A stretch of DNA of 34,142 nucleotides, taken from a virus. The stretch is taken from the IMG/VR virus record IMGVR_UViG_3300030106_001109, positions 1-34,142 of that record; one strand, given 5' to 3'. The notes below the pieces were generated by a model. It was not told the DNA's origin and searched no databases. It was given only the letters and a program-made list of their open reading frames with translations. Position 1 is the stretch's first letter; each line of letters opens with the position of its first letter. Shown here one piece after another: positions 20,622 to 31,300 of this stretch. The position numbers were made by a program, and so were the translations under genes.

Positions 20622-20864
20622 ATGTGTATAGGAAATATTTTTGGTGGCAAACCTAGTATGCCATACATTCCACCACCACCACCACCTGATCCATCTATTG
20701 CCGCTAAACTAGAAAAAGATAGAAAAGAAGGATTACAAATGCAACAACAGGCAACACAGGCACGTAGACAAAGATTACTACAAGGATTTGGTAGAAGAAG
20801 TTTGTTATCATCTTCTGGTGCTGGATATTTGACAAATACAACACAAAACACAAACTTAGGATAA
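20622..20864 (+). CDS. 80-aa proline-rich protein between terminase and portal
   Basis: ATG at 20622 is chosen for AAAGGAG seven bases upstream; an upstream in-frame ATG at 20589 lacks a site. It opens MCIGNIFGGKPSMPYIPPPP, followed by a charged helix (AAKLEKDRKEGLQMQQQATQ) and RRQRLLQGFGRRSLLSSSGA. The N-terminal CIG-x-IFGGK could resemble a short membrane-associating start. Its place fits a minor head or connector protein, but no family is assigned. Confidence 0.6.
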   Translation: MCIGNIFGGKPSMPYIPPPPPPDPSIAAKLEKDRKEGLQMQQQATQARRQRLLQGFGRRSLLSSSGAGYLTNTTQNTNLG

Positions 20865-20865
20865 T

Positions 20866-22464
20866 ATGGTAGCACTAGTTCCAGAACCACTTTTTAAAGA
20901 TATGAATAATCTTGAATCTATGTTAGCTAGATACAAGAGAGCAGAAAGTATAAAAGAATTATGGCGACCAACATTTGAAGAATGTTTTGAGTATGCTTTA
21001 CCAGCAAGAGAAAGTTTTTATCCAACAACTGCTGGTCAAAGTAAAACAGATAAGATATTTGATGAAACTGCTGTGGTTGGTGTACAAGAGTTTGCATCAA
21101 GACTACAAGCTGGTATTGTTCCTAACTTTGCAAGATGGGCAGAATTGATTGCTGGAAGTGAAGTACCACCAGATGATCGAAAAGCAACTAATGAAGCATT
21201 AGATGGAGTAACAAATTATATATTTGAAGTATTGCAAAATAGTAATTTCTCACAAGAAGTGCATGAATCATTTTTAGATTTAGCTGTAGGCACAGGTGCT
21301 TTGTTAGTAGAAGAAGGAGATGCTGTAAGACCTGTAAGGTTTACTGCTGTACCACTATCAAGATTAACTTTAGATACAGGACCGAATGATACTGTTGATA
21401 CAATTTATAGAACTAGAAAAATAAAAGCATCAAATATAAAACTAATATATCCAAATGCTGTTTTACCTATAGAAATACAAAGACAATTAGATAATGGTAA
21501 AGATTTGTTTGTGCAAATAGTAGAATGTGTATCTAGAAATTATGATACACCTAATGTAGAGAAATATGATTGTACTATTTTTGGTACTAATCCACAGCAC
21601 GTTTATGATAGAAAAGAATTTAAAGGAGAAGGATCTAATCCATATGTAGTATTTCGCTGGAGCAAAGCCGCTGGTGAAGTATATGGTCGTGGTCCACTTC
21701 TTAATAGTTTACCAGCAGTAAAAACCTGTAACTTGGTAATAGAAATGATACTAGAAAATGCACAGATGTCTATATCTGGTATGTATCAAATCGAAGATGA
21801 TGGGATTATCAATGTGGACACCATACAACTCCTACCAGGCACAATAATACCACGTTCCCCATCATCTCGAGGACTAGAACCAATTACACCAGCTGGAAGA
21901 TTTGATGTTGCTGATTTAGTTTTGAAAGATATGCGTACAAATATAAAAAAAGCATTATATAATGAAATGCTTGGAGATCCTAATACAACACCAATGTCTG
22001 CAACAGAAGTAGCAGAACGTATGGCAGATTTATCAAGACAAATTGGTTCTTCTTTTGGAAGATTACAAGCAGAAATGGTAACACCTGTATTACAAAGAGT
22101 AATACATATACTTAAAAAGCAAGGAAGAATAGATATACCAACAGTAAATGGTAGAGAAATAAAAGTTTTATCTACATCTCCACTTGCACAAGCACAAGCA
22201 AATCAAGATATATCAGGATTTAATAGATTTTTAGAATTAGTTCAAGCTAGATTTGGACCACAACTTGTAAATTTATTAGTAGATAATAACGAAGCTACTA
22301 AATTTTTAGCAGAAAAGTTTGGAATACCAGCAAGATTAATTAGAAGTAAAGAACAAATGAATGAAACTATTGCACAGATGACACAAGCTATACAGCAACA
22401 ACAACAGATGCAACAACAAATGGCACAGCAAGGTAATGAAGGACAAGAAACCCCTACAAGTTAG
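20866..22464 (+). CDS. Portal protein (T7 gp8-like head-tail connector)
   Basis: 532 aa. Typical T7-type portal pattern: an early RYKRAESIKELWRPTFEECF with FDETAVVGVQEFASRLQAGI, the wing and stem part with GRGPLLNSLPAVKTCNLVIE, the middle TTPMSATEVAERMADLSRQI, and a Gln-rich tail (TQAIQQQQQMQQQMAQQGNE). It forms the dodecameric ring at the capsid vertex through which DNA passes and to which tail tube A attaches. Starts two bases after the previous stop; overlaps the next gene by 29 bases. Confidence 0.9.
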   Translation: MVALVPEPLFKDMNNLESMLARYKRAESIKELWRPTFEECFEYALPARESFYPTTAGQSKTDKIFDETAVVGVQEFASRLQAGIVPNFARWAELIAGSEVPPDDRKATNEALDGVTNYIFEVLQNSNFSQEVHESFLDLAVGTGALLVEEGDAVRPVRFTAVPLSRLTLDTGPNDTVDTIYRTRKIKASNIKLIYPNAVLPIEIQRQLDNGKDLFVQIVECVSRNYDTPNVEKYDCTIFGTNPQHVYDRKEFKGEGSNPYVVFRWSKAAGEVYGRGPLLNSLPAVKTCNLVIEMILENAQMSISGMYQIEDDGIINVDTIQLLPGTIIPRSPSSRGLEPITPAGRFDVADLVLKDMRTNIKKALYNEMLGDPNTTPMSATEVAERMADLSRQIGSSFGRLQAEMVTPVLQRVIHILKKQGRIDIPTVNGREIKVLSTSPLAQAQANQDISGFNRFLELVQARFGPQLVNLLVDNNEATKFLAEKFGIPARLIRSKEQMNETIAQMTQAIQQQQQMQQQMAQQGNEGQETPTS

Positions 22465-22729
22465 TATTGATGGAGTAAGAAGATCTCAAGGTAATGAAGA
22501 TAAACTTAATAGTACAGTTCTATCTTGTTTCCTTACTGATGCTGGTGCTGAAACATTGAAGTATTTGAGAAGTATAACAATCGAAAGTGTAGCTGGATTT
22601 AACATATCTGATCAAGAACTAAGACAAAGAGAAGGTATGAGATTTCTAGTAGGTATTATTGAACAACGTATAAAGGAGGGTAAAAATGTCAGAGCAAGAG
22701 AGTCTAATAAACACAGAACAGGAAACTAA
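22436..22729 (+). CDS. Bbp19-like small head protein
   Basis: 97 aa. The core reads NSTVLSCFLTDAGAETLKYL, RSITIESVAGFNISDQELRQ and REGMRFLVGIIEQRIKEG, the pattern of Bbp19-like phage proteins found between portal and scaffold genes. Helical. The start ATG lies inside the portal gene with AAGG two bases upstream, so the ribosome site is poor and coupling to portal translation is likely. It overlaps the scaffold gene by 44 bases. Confidence 0.65.
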   Translation: MKDKKPLQVSIDGVRRSQGNEDKLNSTVLSCFLTDAGAETLKYLRSITIESVAGFNISDQELRQREGMRFLVGIIEQRIKEGKNVRARESNKHRTGN

Positions 22730-23408
22730 AAACGAAGTAGGAGAAGTAGCAGAAAGACCAGAGTGGCTTCCAGAAAAATTTTGGAATGATGGTAATCCTG
22801 ATTATGAAAACTTAAGTAAGTCTTATGCAGAACTTGAAAAATTATCATCAAGAAAAAAAGAAGAACTTACCACAGAAATAAAAACTGAAATAGAACAAGA
22901 GCAATTAAAAGGTATACCAGAAGCTCCAGATAAATATGCTATACCTGAAATACCAGAACAATATAATACAGATACACCTCTTATGGAAGGATGGAAAAAG
23001 TATTGTCATGATAACAAATTAAATCAAGATGCTTTTAATGCTGGTATTGATTTGTTTATTAAATCACAACCACAGTTTGATGAGAAAGCTGAGTTAGCAA
23101 AACTTGGTGAAAATGCTACACAAAGATTAGAAGCAGTAAGTTTGTGGACAAATAAAAACTTCAATGAAGGTGAAAGACTTGCTATATCAAATATTTGTAC
23201 TACAGCTGAAGGAGTACAAGCTGTAGAAAAAATTATAGCTATGGCACAAACAACAGTATCTTCAGAAGGTGAAGCAAGTTTAACTTCAGGTAAAACAAGA
23301 GCAGACCTTGAAGCTATGATGAAAGATCAAAAATATTGGCATCCTACTCATAGAGATGAAGGATACGTAAAACAGATAAACGAAGCATTTGAAAAACTCT
23401 ATAGATAA
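22686..23408 (+). CDS. Capsid assembly scaffolding protein
   Basis: 240 aa, acidic and helical. The N-terminal RPEWLPEKFWNDGNPDYENL with SKSYAELEK is the hallmark of phage scaffolds of this type. The body has DKYAIPEIPEQ and NKNFNEGERLAI segments, and the end includes DLEAMMKDQKYWHPTHRDEG. It guides capsid shell formation and leaves before packaging. AAGGAGGG lies six bases before the ATG. It lies between the portal and gp13-like genes, before the capsid gene. Confidence 0.85.
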   Translation: MSEQESLINTEQETKNEVGEVAERPEWLPEKFWNDGNPDYENLSKSYAELEKLSSRKKEELTTEIKTEIEQEQLKGIPEAPDKYAIPEIPEQYNTDTPLMEGWKKYCHDNKLNQDAFNAGIDLFIKSQPQFDEKAELAKLGENATQRLEAVSLWTNKNFNEGERLAISNICTTAEGVQAVEKIIAMAQTTVSSEGEASLTSGKTRADLEAMMKDQKYWHPTHRDEGYVKQINEAFEKLYR

Positions 23409-23871
23409 TTTAGTTTGGTTAGTTAAACCTTCTAAATTAAGTGATGCAAGATACATAGCAGACAATATGAGAGAACAAGATGTTAAAGAAGTATTGGCTC
23501 TTGGACATAAACCTTATGAAGCATTAGTATATCCTGTAACACATGATGATGCTCAAACATTTACTTTGTTTTATGATAAAGAACCAGTATTAATGTTTGG
23601 TACTGTTAGTGAAGGTATGGGAGTAGCAAGACTTTGGATGTTAGCAACAGATAAAGCATTTACAAGACCACAGAAATTAGCTTTTTTAAGCAAACAATGG
23701 ACAGATACTTTACAGAAACCTTACAATTATTTGTATAATTATGTGTGGTTAGGTAATGAAAAAGCAATTCGTTTACTAAAATACCTTGATTGTAAGTTTG
23801 ATAAAGTTCCTATTACTAGAAAAAATTTAAATTTTATAAAATTTTCTCGTTGCAAAACTTATAAAAATTAA
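23389..23871 (+). CDS. T7 gp13-like internal virion protein (GNAT-like)
   Basis: About 160 aa. It resembles T7 gp13 along its length: WLVKPSKLSDARYIADNMRE, EPVLMFGTVSEGMGVARLWM, and YNYLYNYVWLGNEKAIRLLK, which parallels the gp13 segment LWNYVWVGNTSHIRFLK. The fold is GNAT-related, but gp13 acts in virion morphogenesis rather than as a known acetyltransferase. The only fitting start is TTG 23389, 20 bases inside the scaffold gene with a weak site; the first ATG (23467) would remove conserved residues. Confidence 0.75.
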   Translation: MKNSIDNLVWLVKPSKLSDARYIADNMREQDVKEVLALGHKPYEALVYPVTHDDAQTFTLFYDKEPVLMFGTVSEGMGVARLWMLATDKAFTRPQKLAFLSKQWTDTLQKPYNYLYNYVWLGNEKAIRLLKYLDCKFDKVPITRKNLNFIKFSRCKTYKN

Positions 23872-23986
23872 GTATATGTAATTTAGTAGACCGAAATTAT
23901 CGGAGTTTAGCCCATTTGGACAACTGGACAGAAGATAAGCTCGACAATCTCAATGTTGTTTTATTAATTTTTTTAAGGAGAGTAAA

Positions 23987-24808
23987 TTGGCTATATCAAT
24001 TTCTACTGCTTTTATTAAACAGTTTGAGAGTGATGTCCATATGGCTTATCAAAGAATGGGTTCTAAACTCAAAGATACCATTAGACAGAAACCAAATGTA
24101 AATGGTAATCAAACTGTTTTTCAAAAAGTAGGCAAAGGTACTGCTGTTCAGAAATCTCGTCATGGACAAGTACCAATAATGAATGTCGATCACACAAATG
24201 TAACAGTTACACTAAGCGACTATTATAGTGCTGACTATGTGGATAGATTAGACGAGTTAAAAACAAATATAGATGAGAGAATGGTTGTTGCACAAAGTAG
24301 TGCTGGTGCATTAGGAAGAAAAACTGATGAACTTATTACTACTGCTCTTGATGGTACATCTAATACTCAGACTGAAAGTGGATCAGATGGTCTTACATTA
24401 GCTAAGATTAATACTGTTTTTGGTTCTATGGGTGAGGGTGATATACCTGATGATGGCGATAGATACTTTGTGGTATCACCTGATGGTTGGATAGACCTTC
24501 TTGCAATCAACGCATTTGCTGATGCTGACTTTATTGGACCAGATGAACTACCTTATAAAGGTGGTATGGTAGCAAAAAGATGGCTTGGTTTTATGTGGAT
24601 GGTACATAGTGGTTTACCAACAACAGGTGGTAAAAGACAATGTTTTGCTTATCATAGAACTGGGTTAGGAGTAGCTATGGGTGCTGATGTAACAACAGAA
24701 GTAAACTATATTCCTGAAAGAGTGTCTAACTTAATTACTGCATATATGAGTCTGGGTGTTGTGTTGATTGACGACAACGCAGTCTTTGAAGTGCAGATAG
24801 CTGAATAG
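23987..24808 (+). CDS. Major capsid protein
   Basis: 273 aa, starting with TTG behind a strong AAGGAGA site. It opens MAISISTAFIKQFESDVHMA and has SRHGQVPIMNVDHTNVTVTL, DYYSADYVDRLDELKTNIDE and a C-terminal FVVSPDGWIDLLAINAFADA region. This is the phage capsid type of small podoviruses with an HK97-like fold, without an N-terminal protease domain. It would make most of the head. A 115-base leader (23872-23986) with T-rich segments precedes it. A TTG start for such an abundant protein is notable. Confidence 0.85.
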   Translation: MAISISTAFIKQFESDVHMAYQRMGSKLKDTIRQKPNVNGNQTVFQKVGKGTAVQKSRHGQVPIMNVDHTNVTVTLSDYYSADYVDRLDELKTNIDERMVVAQSSAGALGRKTDELITTALDGTSNTQTESGSDGLTLAKINTVFGSMGEGDIPDDGDRYFVVSPDGWIDLLAINAFADADFIGPDELPYKGGMVAKRWLGFMWMVHSGLPTTGGKRQCFAYHRTGLGVAMGADVTTEVNYIPERVSNLITAYMSLGVVLIDDNAVFEVQIAE

Positions 24809-24817
24809 GAGGTACAA

Positions 24818-25063
24818 ATGGCTTTAGATGCAACAAATTTATTTAAGGTCGGTGGTGCTAATCCTGGAATGTGGATATATAAAACCACAGATGCAATAGG
24901 CACAGCTGACGATTCTGGTTACTTTAATGATGTAACTAATGAATTAAAACAATTTGATGTAATAGTTATCATAGGATCAACTGGTGGTACTGCCACTATT
25001 GATATGGCAACTGTAACATCAGCAACTGGTGCAACTACAGTAACAGTAGCACTTCTTGCTTAA
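24818..25063 (+). CDS. Small head protein, probably capsid decoration
   Basis: 81 aa with AGGAGG upstream. It opens MALDATNLFKVGGANPGMWI and continues YKTTDAIGTADDSGYFNDVT, ending in beta-rich Thr/Ala/Val repeats (TATIDMATVTSATGATTVTV). Directly follows the capsid gene; size and composition fit a decoration or head-fibre-base protein. A strong hairpin follows its stop. Confidence 0.6.
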   Translation: MALDATNLFKVGGANPGMWIYKTTDAIGTADDSGYFNDVTNELKQFDVIVIIGSTGGTATIDMATVTSATGATTVTVALLA

Positions 25064-25070
25064 CGGAGTA

Positions 25071-25090
25071 TGGGGGAGGTAACTCCCCCA
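25071..25090 (+). promoter_or_regulatory. Strong hairpin between capsid-level and tail-level genes
   Basis: TGGGGGAG-GTAA-CTCCCCCA, eight perfect pairs with a GNRA-type tetraloop, ending seven bases before the tail tube A ATG. There is no T-tract, so at most a partial terminator; it may protect the 3' end of the capsid mRNA. It also buries GGGGGAGG, the only Shine-Dalgarno-like sequence near that ATG. Confidence 0.65.
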
Positions 25091-25097
25091 ACATTAT

Positions 25098-25721
25098 ATG
25101 GCTACTACTAAGATAGATATATGTGCAAGAGCATTAGTTATGATAGGTGCAAATCCTATAACTTCTTTTGCAGATGGTACAACAGAATCTACAGTAGCTA
25201 GTAACCTGTATTTAGATACAGTAAAGAATACATTGTCCAGTTATAGATGGAGGTTTGCCAGTAAACAGGCACAACTTTCAAGATTAACAGATGCACCAGA
25301 TCATAAATGGGATGCCGCTTATCAACTGCCTAGTGATTTAGTAGGTCTACATGGTGTGTTTGTTAATGATATGCCGATAAAGTTTGAGAGATATGGAGAT
25401 ATGGTTTATAATGATGCGACATCAACTGATAAAGTATATATAGATTATACATTCTATGATGAAAGTGCAACTAATCCAGAAGAATTTTTTCCTCCGTATT
25501 TTATTTTTTTATTAGAACTATCATTAGCTTCTATATTTGGATATGCTGTAGCACAGAATAATGCATTATCAGATTCTTTGGAAGGTAAAGCACAAAGACA
25601 ACTAGCAATAGCTAAGAATCTAGATGCACAACAAAGAACATCTAGCAGATTAAGAATAACAAGATTTGCTAATACAAGAAATTCTACAGGTGCTTCTAGT
25701 ATAGAAGGAACTGTGGAGTAA
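25098..25721 (+). CDS. Tail tubular protein A (T7 gp11-like)
   Basis: 207 aa. Family pattern: TKIDICARALVMIGANPITS, SRLTDAPDHKWDAAYQLPSD, a central DYTFYDESATNPEEFFPPYF, and an Arg/Ser-rich tail (AQQRTSSRLRITRFANTRNS). It binds the portal and forms the adaptor between head and nozzle. The ATG lacks an accessible ribosome site because the hairpin just upstream occupies it. Confidence 0.85.
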   Translation: MATTKIDICARALVMIGANPITSFADGTTESTVASNLYLDTVKNTLSSYRWRFASKQAQLSRLTDAPDHKWDAAYQLPSDLVGLHGVFVNDMPIKFERYGDMVYNDATSTDKVYIDYTFYDESATNPEEFFPPYFIFLLELSLASIFGYAVAQNNALSDSLEGKAQRQLAIAKNLDAQQRTSSRLRITRFANTRNSTGASSIEGTVE

Positions 25722-25723
25722 AT

Positions 25724-27910
25724 GTGGCAAAAAATAGAGCATTACTAAGACAACTTAAAACAACATTTCAAGCTGGTGAACTTGATCCATTAATGGATAT
25801 GCGTAGTGACGTTAATGCATATACTAATGGAGCAAGGCAAATGCAGAATGTTAGTTTATTTTCACAAGGTGGATTTAAAAGAAGAAATGGAACAAAAAGA
25901 TATGCAAGTCTATCAGGAAATGCTAGACTTGTTGGTTTTGATTTTGATGATAATGAACAATATATATTAGCATTTGGAAATCAAAGAGTAGATATATATT
26001 ATCTTGGGAATGATACATTAGCACAATCAATTACTGGTTGTGTATGGACTACTAGTATTCTATTTGAAATGCAGTTTAGTCAGTCTGGTGATACTATGAT
26101 TATTACACATCCTAGTATGCAAACACAAAAACTATTTAGAACTGGATTAACTACTTTTACTAAAAGTAATTATACTTTTGATTCTGATGCACAAAATATA
26201 TATCAACCATATTATAAGTTTGCTGATCCATCTACAACTATAACAGCAAGTGGCACAACCGGTAGTGTTACCTTAACAACAAGTGTAAATCATTTTACTG
26301 CTGATTATGTAGGTGTTTACCTTATGATTGAAGATACAACTTTATTGATAACTGGATATACAAGTGCTACACAAGTAACAGCTACAATACTTGGTACACT
26401 ACAAAAACAATTAATAATAGATCCTTTTACTACTGCTAATGGAACAAAAACAATAACTGTCAATGATCCTTTACATGGATTAGCAAATGGAGCAACTGTA
26501 AATATATCTGGATCAAATAGTATAGAAGGAATTAATGCAACAAATATAAATGGATCAAGAACTATAACAGTTTTAAATGAAGATAGTTACACATTTACAG
26601 CTGGTGGAAGTACTAATGCATCTAACACTGCCGCTGGTGGAGGAGCCGCAGTTTTTATATCAAGTGCAAATCAAGTAAATACAAGATGGAAAGAACAAAC
26701 TTATAGTTCTATAAGAGGTTACCCAGCATCATCTACATTTCATGATGGTAGGTTGTGGTTTGGTGGGTCATCAAGTTTACCAGATTTTGTATGGGCATCA
26801 AAGGTAGATGAGTTTTTTAATTTTGATTTAGGAGAAGGTAATGATGCAGATAGTATACAATCTTCTATTGGTGCATCACAAGTAGCAGACATAAGACATT
26901 TAGTATCTAATAGACATCTTCTTATTTTTACAGCAAATGGTGAGTTCTTTTGCCCACAAACAGATACAGCAGTTTTGACTCCAGGAAACTTCCAAGCACG
27001 TAGACAAACTACACATGGATGCAGTCACGTTAATATTAAAACTTTAGAAGGTGGTGCTTTATTTGTACAAAAACATGGCAGAGCAGTAAGAGAATTATTG
27101 TTTACAGATTTAGAATTATCATATTCAGCAACTAATATAAGTGTCTTAGCAAGTCATTTGGTACAAACACCAATAGATATGACAATACTACAAGGTACAT
27201 CTGAAAGACCAGAATCATATGCTATATTTATAAATACTGATGGTACTGCTGGTGTGTTTCATGCAGTAAGAGCAGAGAAATTAGCTGGTTGGACTGAATG
27301 GAAAACAACTGATGGTGCATCATATAAAAGTGTAGAAGCTGTTGGATCACGATTGTTCTTTACTGTATTTAGAAATAGTGCATATTATATAGAAGAAATG
27401 GGTACAGAAGATAATACACTAGACCATGCATCAACATTTACAATAGGAAGTGCTGGTACTGTGTTTACTGGATTATCTAATTATGCTAGTCAAACTGTAA
27501 AAGTAAGAAGTGGTAATTTTTATATGGGTGAGTTTGCTGTAACAAGTGGAGGACAACTTACATTGTCAACTGGATTTGATACTACTACTATTACTGTAGG
27601 TTTTGATTATAATATTAATGTAGAAACAATGCCTGTAGAAATAGCACTGCCTAGTGGTAGTTTACAAGGTAAACCAAAAAGAATTAGTAAAGTTATACTA
27701 GGACTTAATTCAGCATTAGCTACTACTGTATCAGGCAATACATTAGTACTAAGACAAGTTACTGATGATTTATCTTTAGCACCAACTGCTGTAACAGGTA
27801 AAAAAGATTTTTATTTATTAGGGTATAACAAAGATGCAACTGTTACTATTACACAAAGTGATCCTTTGCCAGTAAGAGTAACAGGATTAGTTATGGAGTA
27901 TGCTGTTTAA
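25724..27910 (+). CDS. Tail tubular protein B (T7 gp12-like nozzle)
   Basis: 728 aa, GTG start (GGAGTAAAT upstream). It opens AKNRALLRQLKTTFQAGELD, DPLMDMRSDVNAYTNGARQM and SQGGFKRRNGTKRY, the start typical of gp12-like proteins. A long beta-rich body has FHDGRLWFGGSSSLPDFVWA and HLLIFTANGEFFCPQTDTAV. It forms the tail nozzle and holds the fibres. An inserted Thr/Gly/Asn-rich region (about 175-310) looks like an added domain. The ATG at 25722 is out of frame. Confidence 0.85.
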   Translation: MAKNRALLRQLKTTFQAGELDPLMDMRSDVNAYTNGARQMQNVSLFSQGGFKRRNGTKRYASLSGNARLVGFDFDDNEQYILAFGNQRVDIYYLGNDTLAQSITGCVWTTSILFEMQFSQSGDTMIITHPSMQTQKLFRTGLTTFTKSNYTFDSDAQNIYQPYYKFADPSTTITASGTTGSVTLTTSVNHFTADYVGVYLMIEDTTLLITGYTSATQVTATILGTLQKQLIIDPFTTANGTKTITVNDPLHGLANGATVNISGSNSIEGINATNINGSRTITVLNEDSYTFTAGGSTNASNTAAGGGAAVFISSANQVNTRWKEQTYSSIRGYPASSTFHDGRLWFGGSSSLPDFVWASKVDEFFNFDLGEGNDADSIQSSIGASQVADIRHLVSNRHLLIFTANGEFFCPQTDTAVLTPGNFQARRQTTHGCSHVNIKTLEGGALFVQKHGRAVRELLFTDLELSYSATNISVLASHLVQTPIDMTILQGTSERPESYAIFINTDGTAGVFHAVRAEKLAGWTEWKTTDGASYKSVEAVGSRLFFTVFRNSAYYIEEMGTEDNTLDHASTFTIGSAGTVFTGLSNYASQTVKVRSGNFYMGEFAVTSGGQLTLSTGFDTTTITVGFDYNINVETMPVEIALPSGSLQGKPKRISKVILGLNSALATTVSGNTLVLRQVTDDLSLAPTAVTGKKDFYLLGYNKDATVTITQSDPLPVRVTGLVMEYAV

Positions 27911-28395
27911 TGTGTGATGCAATTTTAGTTTTAACTGCAATAAGTGCTGGTGCTACTGTTCAAAGTGCTAGAATACAAGCACAAGCATCAAGAATAAATA
28001 ATAAACTTGCTGAAGAAGAAGCAAAAATAAGAAATGCAGAATTAGAAGAAAGAAGAAAACTAGCAAAAATAAATGCTAAAATAGAAGAAAATAACAGACG
28101 ACAAGCATATGCTAGAAATATAGCTACCATAAGAGCATTAGGTAAAGGTAAAGATAATCAATCTTTTTTAGCAATATTAAACAAAGAAGAAGAAAGTCTA
28201 CGATTAGATATAGATAATATACGATTAGGAAGAAGGGTACAGGATAGTAGGCTATCAACACAAATTGCTGTAAATACAGTACAAGGTACAAAACCAGACT
28301 TAAGTGGATTTTATACTGCCGCTGGTATTGCATCAGCTTCAGGTACAGTAGCTAGTGGATTGTCTGCATCTGCGGCAACAAAGACTGGTGGATAA
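27910..28395 (+). CDS. Internal virion protein (T7 gp14-like)
   Basis: 161 aa. A hydrophobic start MCDAILVLTAISAGATVQSA, a long coiled coil rich in Ala, Glu, Lys and Arg (EEEAKIRNAELEERRKLAKI and following), and an Ala/Ser-rich hydrophobic end (GIASASGTVASGLSASAATK). Size and order match T7 gp14, an ejected protein that makes a channel in the outer membrane. Shares one base with the preceding stop (TAATG). Confidence 0.75.
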   Translation: MCDAILVLTAISAGATVQSARIQAQASRINNKLAEEEAKIRNAELEERRKLAKINAKIEENNRRQAYARNIATIRALGKGKDNQSFLAILNKEEESLRLDIDNIRLGRRVQDSRLSTQIAVNTVQGTKPDLSGFYTAAGIASASGTVASGLSASAATKTGG

Positions 28396-28397
28396 TT

Positions 28398-31300
28398 ATG
28401 GTAAAAAGATATTCAGATTTAAATAGATTAAAAGTAGATACAGGAACACAAGTTAATGTAAATTTAGGTAGAGTAGATACTAGACCAGTACAAGCATTCT
28501 TTAATGCTGTAAGTAAATCATCAGATCAATTTAGACAAATAGCTATTAAAAATGCAACTGATAGAGCAAAAAAAGATGCAAAAGAAAATGCAGAAAGTGC
28601 AACATTTGAAATACATCCAGCAACAAATAAACCTATATATGATCCTATACTAGATGGAGGTTCTATATATAATCAAACTTATGAAGAAATATATGATCAA
28701 AATTATTTAGCAGAAGTACAAACTTCATTTGGTAAAGAAGTATCTGATATTAGAGGAAATCATGTAAAGAAACCAGATTCTGCATTTAGTATTGGTAATT
28801 TACCTACAGATATGGAAGAAGCAAAAAATAATATTTTAGATACATTGCCTTTAAAATTTAAAAATGATTTTACTACTTATGCTGATGGTACAATTACAAG
28901 AATACTAGATGCAGAAAAACAACAAGTAGGAACTAACTTAGTAAATCAAAATAGAAGTGCATGGAATAAAACAAAAACAACATTATTAGATGAATATCGA
29001 GGAAGTCCTTCAGAAGAGAATAAAACAAAACTAGAAAATCATTTAAATCAAGCAGACATATTATTTGGTCCAGATGAAGCTGATGCATTAAAAGCTAGTA
29101 CAGAAGTTGAAATAAATTCTATTCCTATTGCACAAGCATTTATACAAGAAATATCTAAATTAGAAGAAGGAAAAGGTAATGAATTAATTTTTGTTAATAA
29201 TAGAGATCAATTAATGAGTGTATTAGAAATAATACATAACAGAACAGGTACAGTTAATTTAACAATTAATGGAGAAGATAAAAGTTATAGCTATTCTGAT
29301 ATAGTTGCTATGTTTCCAACTGAAGCAAGAAGAAAAGAAGTTAGTTCAACAATACGATCAATGATAGAATTAAGATCAAAACAAAATACAAATGCAGTAG
29401 AATCAAAACAATTTTATAAGAGTGTATTAGATCAAGCAGAAAAAGATATTAGAACTTTTTCAGGATCAAATGAAGAATTACAAACTTTGCAACAAGAATT
29501 TATAAACTCAGTAGAAAATTTTGTACCAACTAATTCTTCAGAAGCATTTACAGGATCAGCATTAAAATCTAAAACAGAAGCAGTAGCTAAAATAGAAACA
29601 TTAGGCGAATTATTTTTATTTAATAGATTAAAAAAGAAAGAAGCTATTAATTTAAAAGAAGATGAAAGAGAATTAGAATTTAAAATGTATACACTAGAAC
29701 CTGAGGAGTTAAAGAAAGCACTTATTATACATCAAAGAAATCATCCAAATACAAAATACTCAATAGATAATTTTGAATCTATAACTGCTACTGCACAAGT
29801 TATGAAACAAATTAATATAGAAGAATTAGATCCTGAAAAAATAGAACATAATCTTATGATTTTAAATAATGGTGTGTTGACTGAAGATTATGATCAGTTT
29901 TATTTAGATAATGATAATGCTGTTAGTAGTAAAGAACTTGTTGAACTTGCTGGATCTAATGGAATGACTGCAATCAAAAATTTATTTGATAGATTTAGTA
30001 GAGGAGCAAGAGGAGAAGGCTCTGGTAAAAAAGTAGAAAAACTAGATAATATGGTTTCTTTGGTTAATGAAAATATATATCAAGAAGTTACACCAGCTAA
30101 TGCAGATAAAATATTTGTTGAAATGTTAAAAGATGAATTACAATTAAATCCACAACTAAAAGACATTGATTTAGGTGGTGATACAACAATCACACAAATG
30201 TTAATGAAACCAGATGCAAACGGACAAACATTAGTTAATAGTCCTGAGTTTGCTACAGTAATAAGCAAACTACACAATTTATCAAAACTACCAAAGCCTT
30301 TACATGGATTAATACATGATGCTAGATATTTAAATTTAAAAACTATATTTGAACAATCACTTCCTATACTAGATATTATCAAAGAAGAAAATGAAAACTT
30401 ATACTTTAGAGAAAAAAATAGATCTAATTCTGGTATTGGTTTTTTAGAAAGTATTGGAGGACTTAATGTTGAACTAAATGATGATGGATCATATTCAGGT
30501 ATTACTGTTACTAAATTTGAAACATTACAAAAATTATTTCAGCAACCAGATATTTTAAATATAGTAAATAATGATGTTTTTAAAATTATAGGGAAAAATA
30601 AAACAAAAGAAAATGTTACTACTAAAGATGTTAAAAGTGCTATACAAATTATGGCAGAAAAACAATTTAAAAATGATGAAGATAAATTAAGTATATTTAA
30701 AGAAAATTTAACAGATATAACAAATGCAGTATATTCTGATGTTATATCTCGAAGATATATAGGAGAAGATAGTTTTGATGTTGAAGATTATATACAAAAA
30801 GATTTATCATCAAGAGTAAATAGATTTGTACCATCATCTAAAACACCTTTTGTAAAATCAAAAAGGGTAGATAGTATAGACCATAAATTAGCAACTAATA
30901 AAGAAATAACAATAACTAGCAAATATAATGGTTTAGAATCTTTAATGAGTTCATATCAAGTAAAATTAGCAAGTGAAATATTAAGTAATGGCAATGTATC
31001 TTTAGAAGAATCACAACCAAATTTATTAGATATTATTGGAAATTCTATTACTATACCTGATGTTAATAAAGATAGAACATTTTTAGCTGGTAACCTTAAA
31101 GAAGAAACTAGAATAAATGATTTTAATACTATTATTGCAAGTGAACATAATTTAGAATTAAACTTTAATAATGCTAATTTAAAAACAAATCAAGATATAT
31201 TAACTCCTAGTATTACTGTAAATGGACAAAAACAAAATGTACCAATAGTAATTGGTAAAAATGCAAGACTACAAGAAGTAGATACAGAAGAACTTGCAGA

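Noticed and set aside
23872-23986. A possible tRNA before the capsid gene
   Set aside because: Some D-loop-like bases are present, but no acceptor stem or proper T-arm can be paired.
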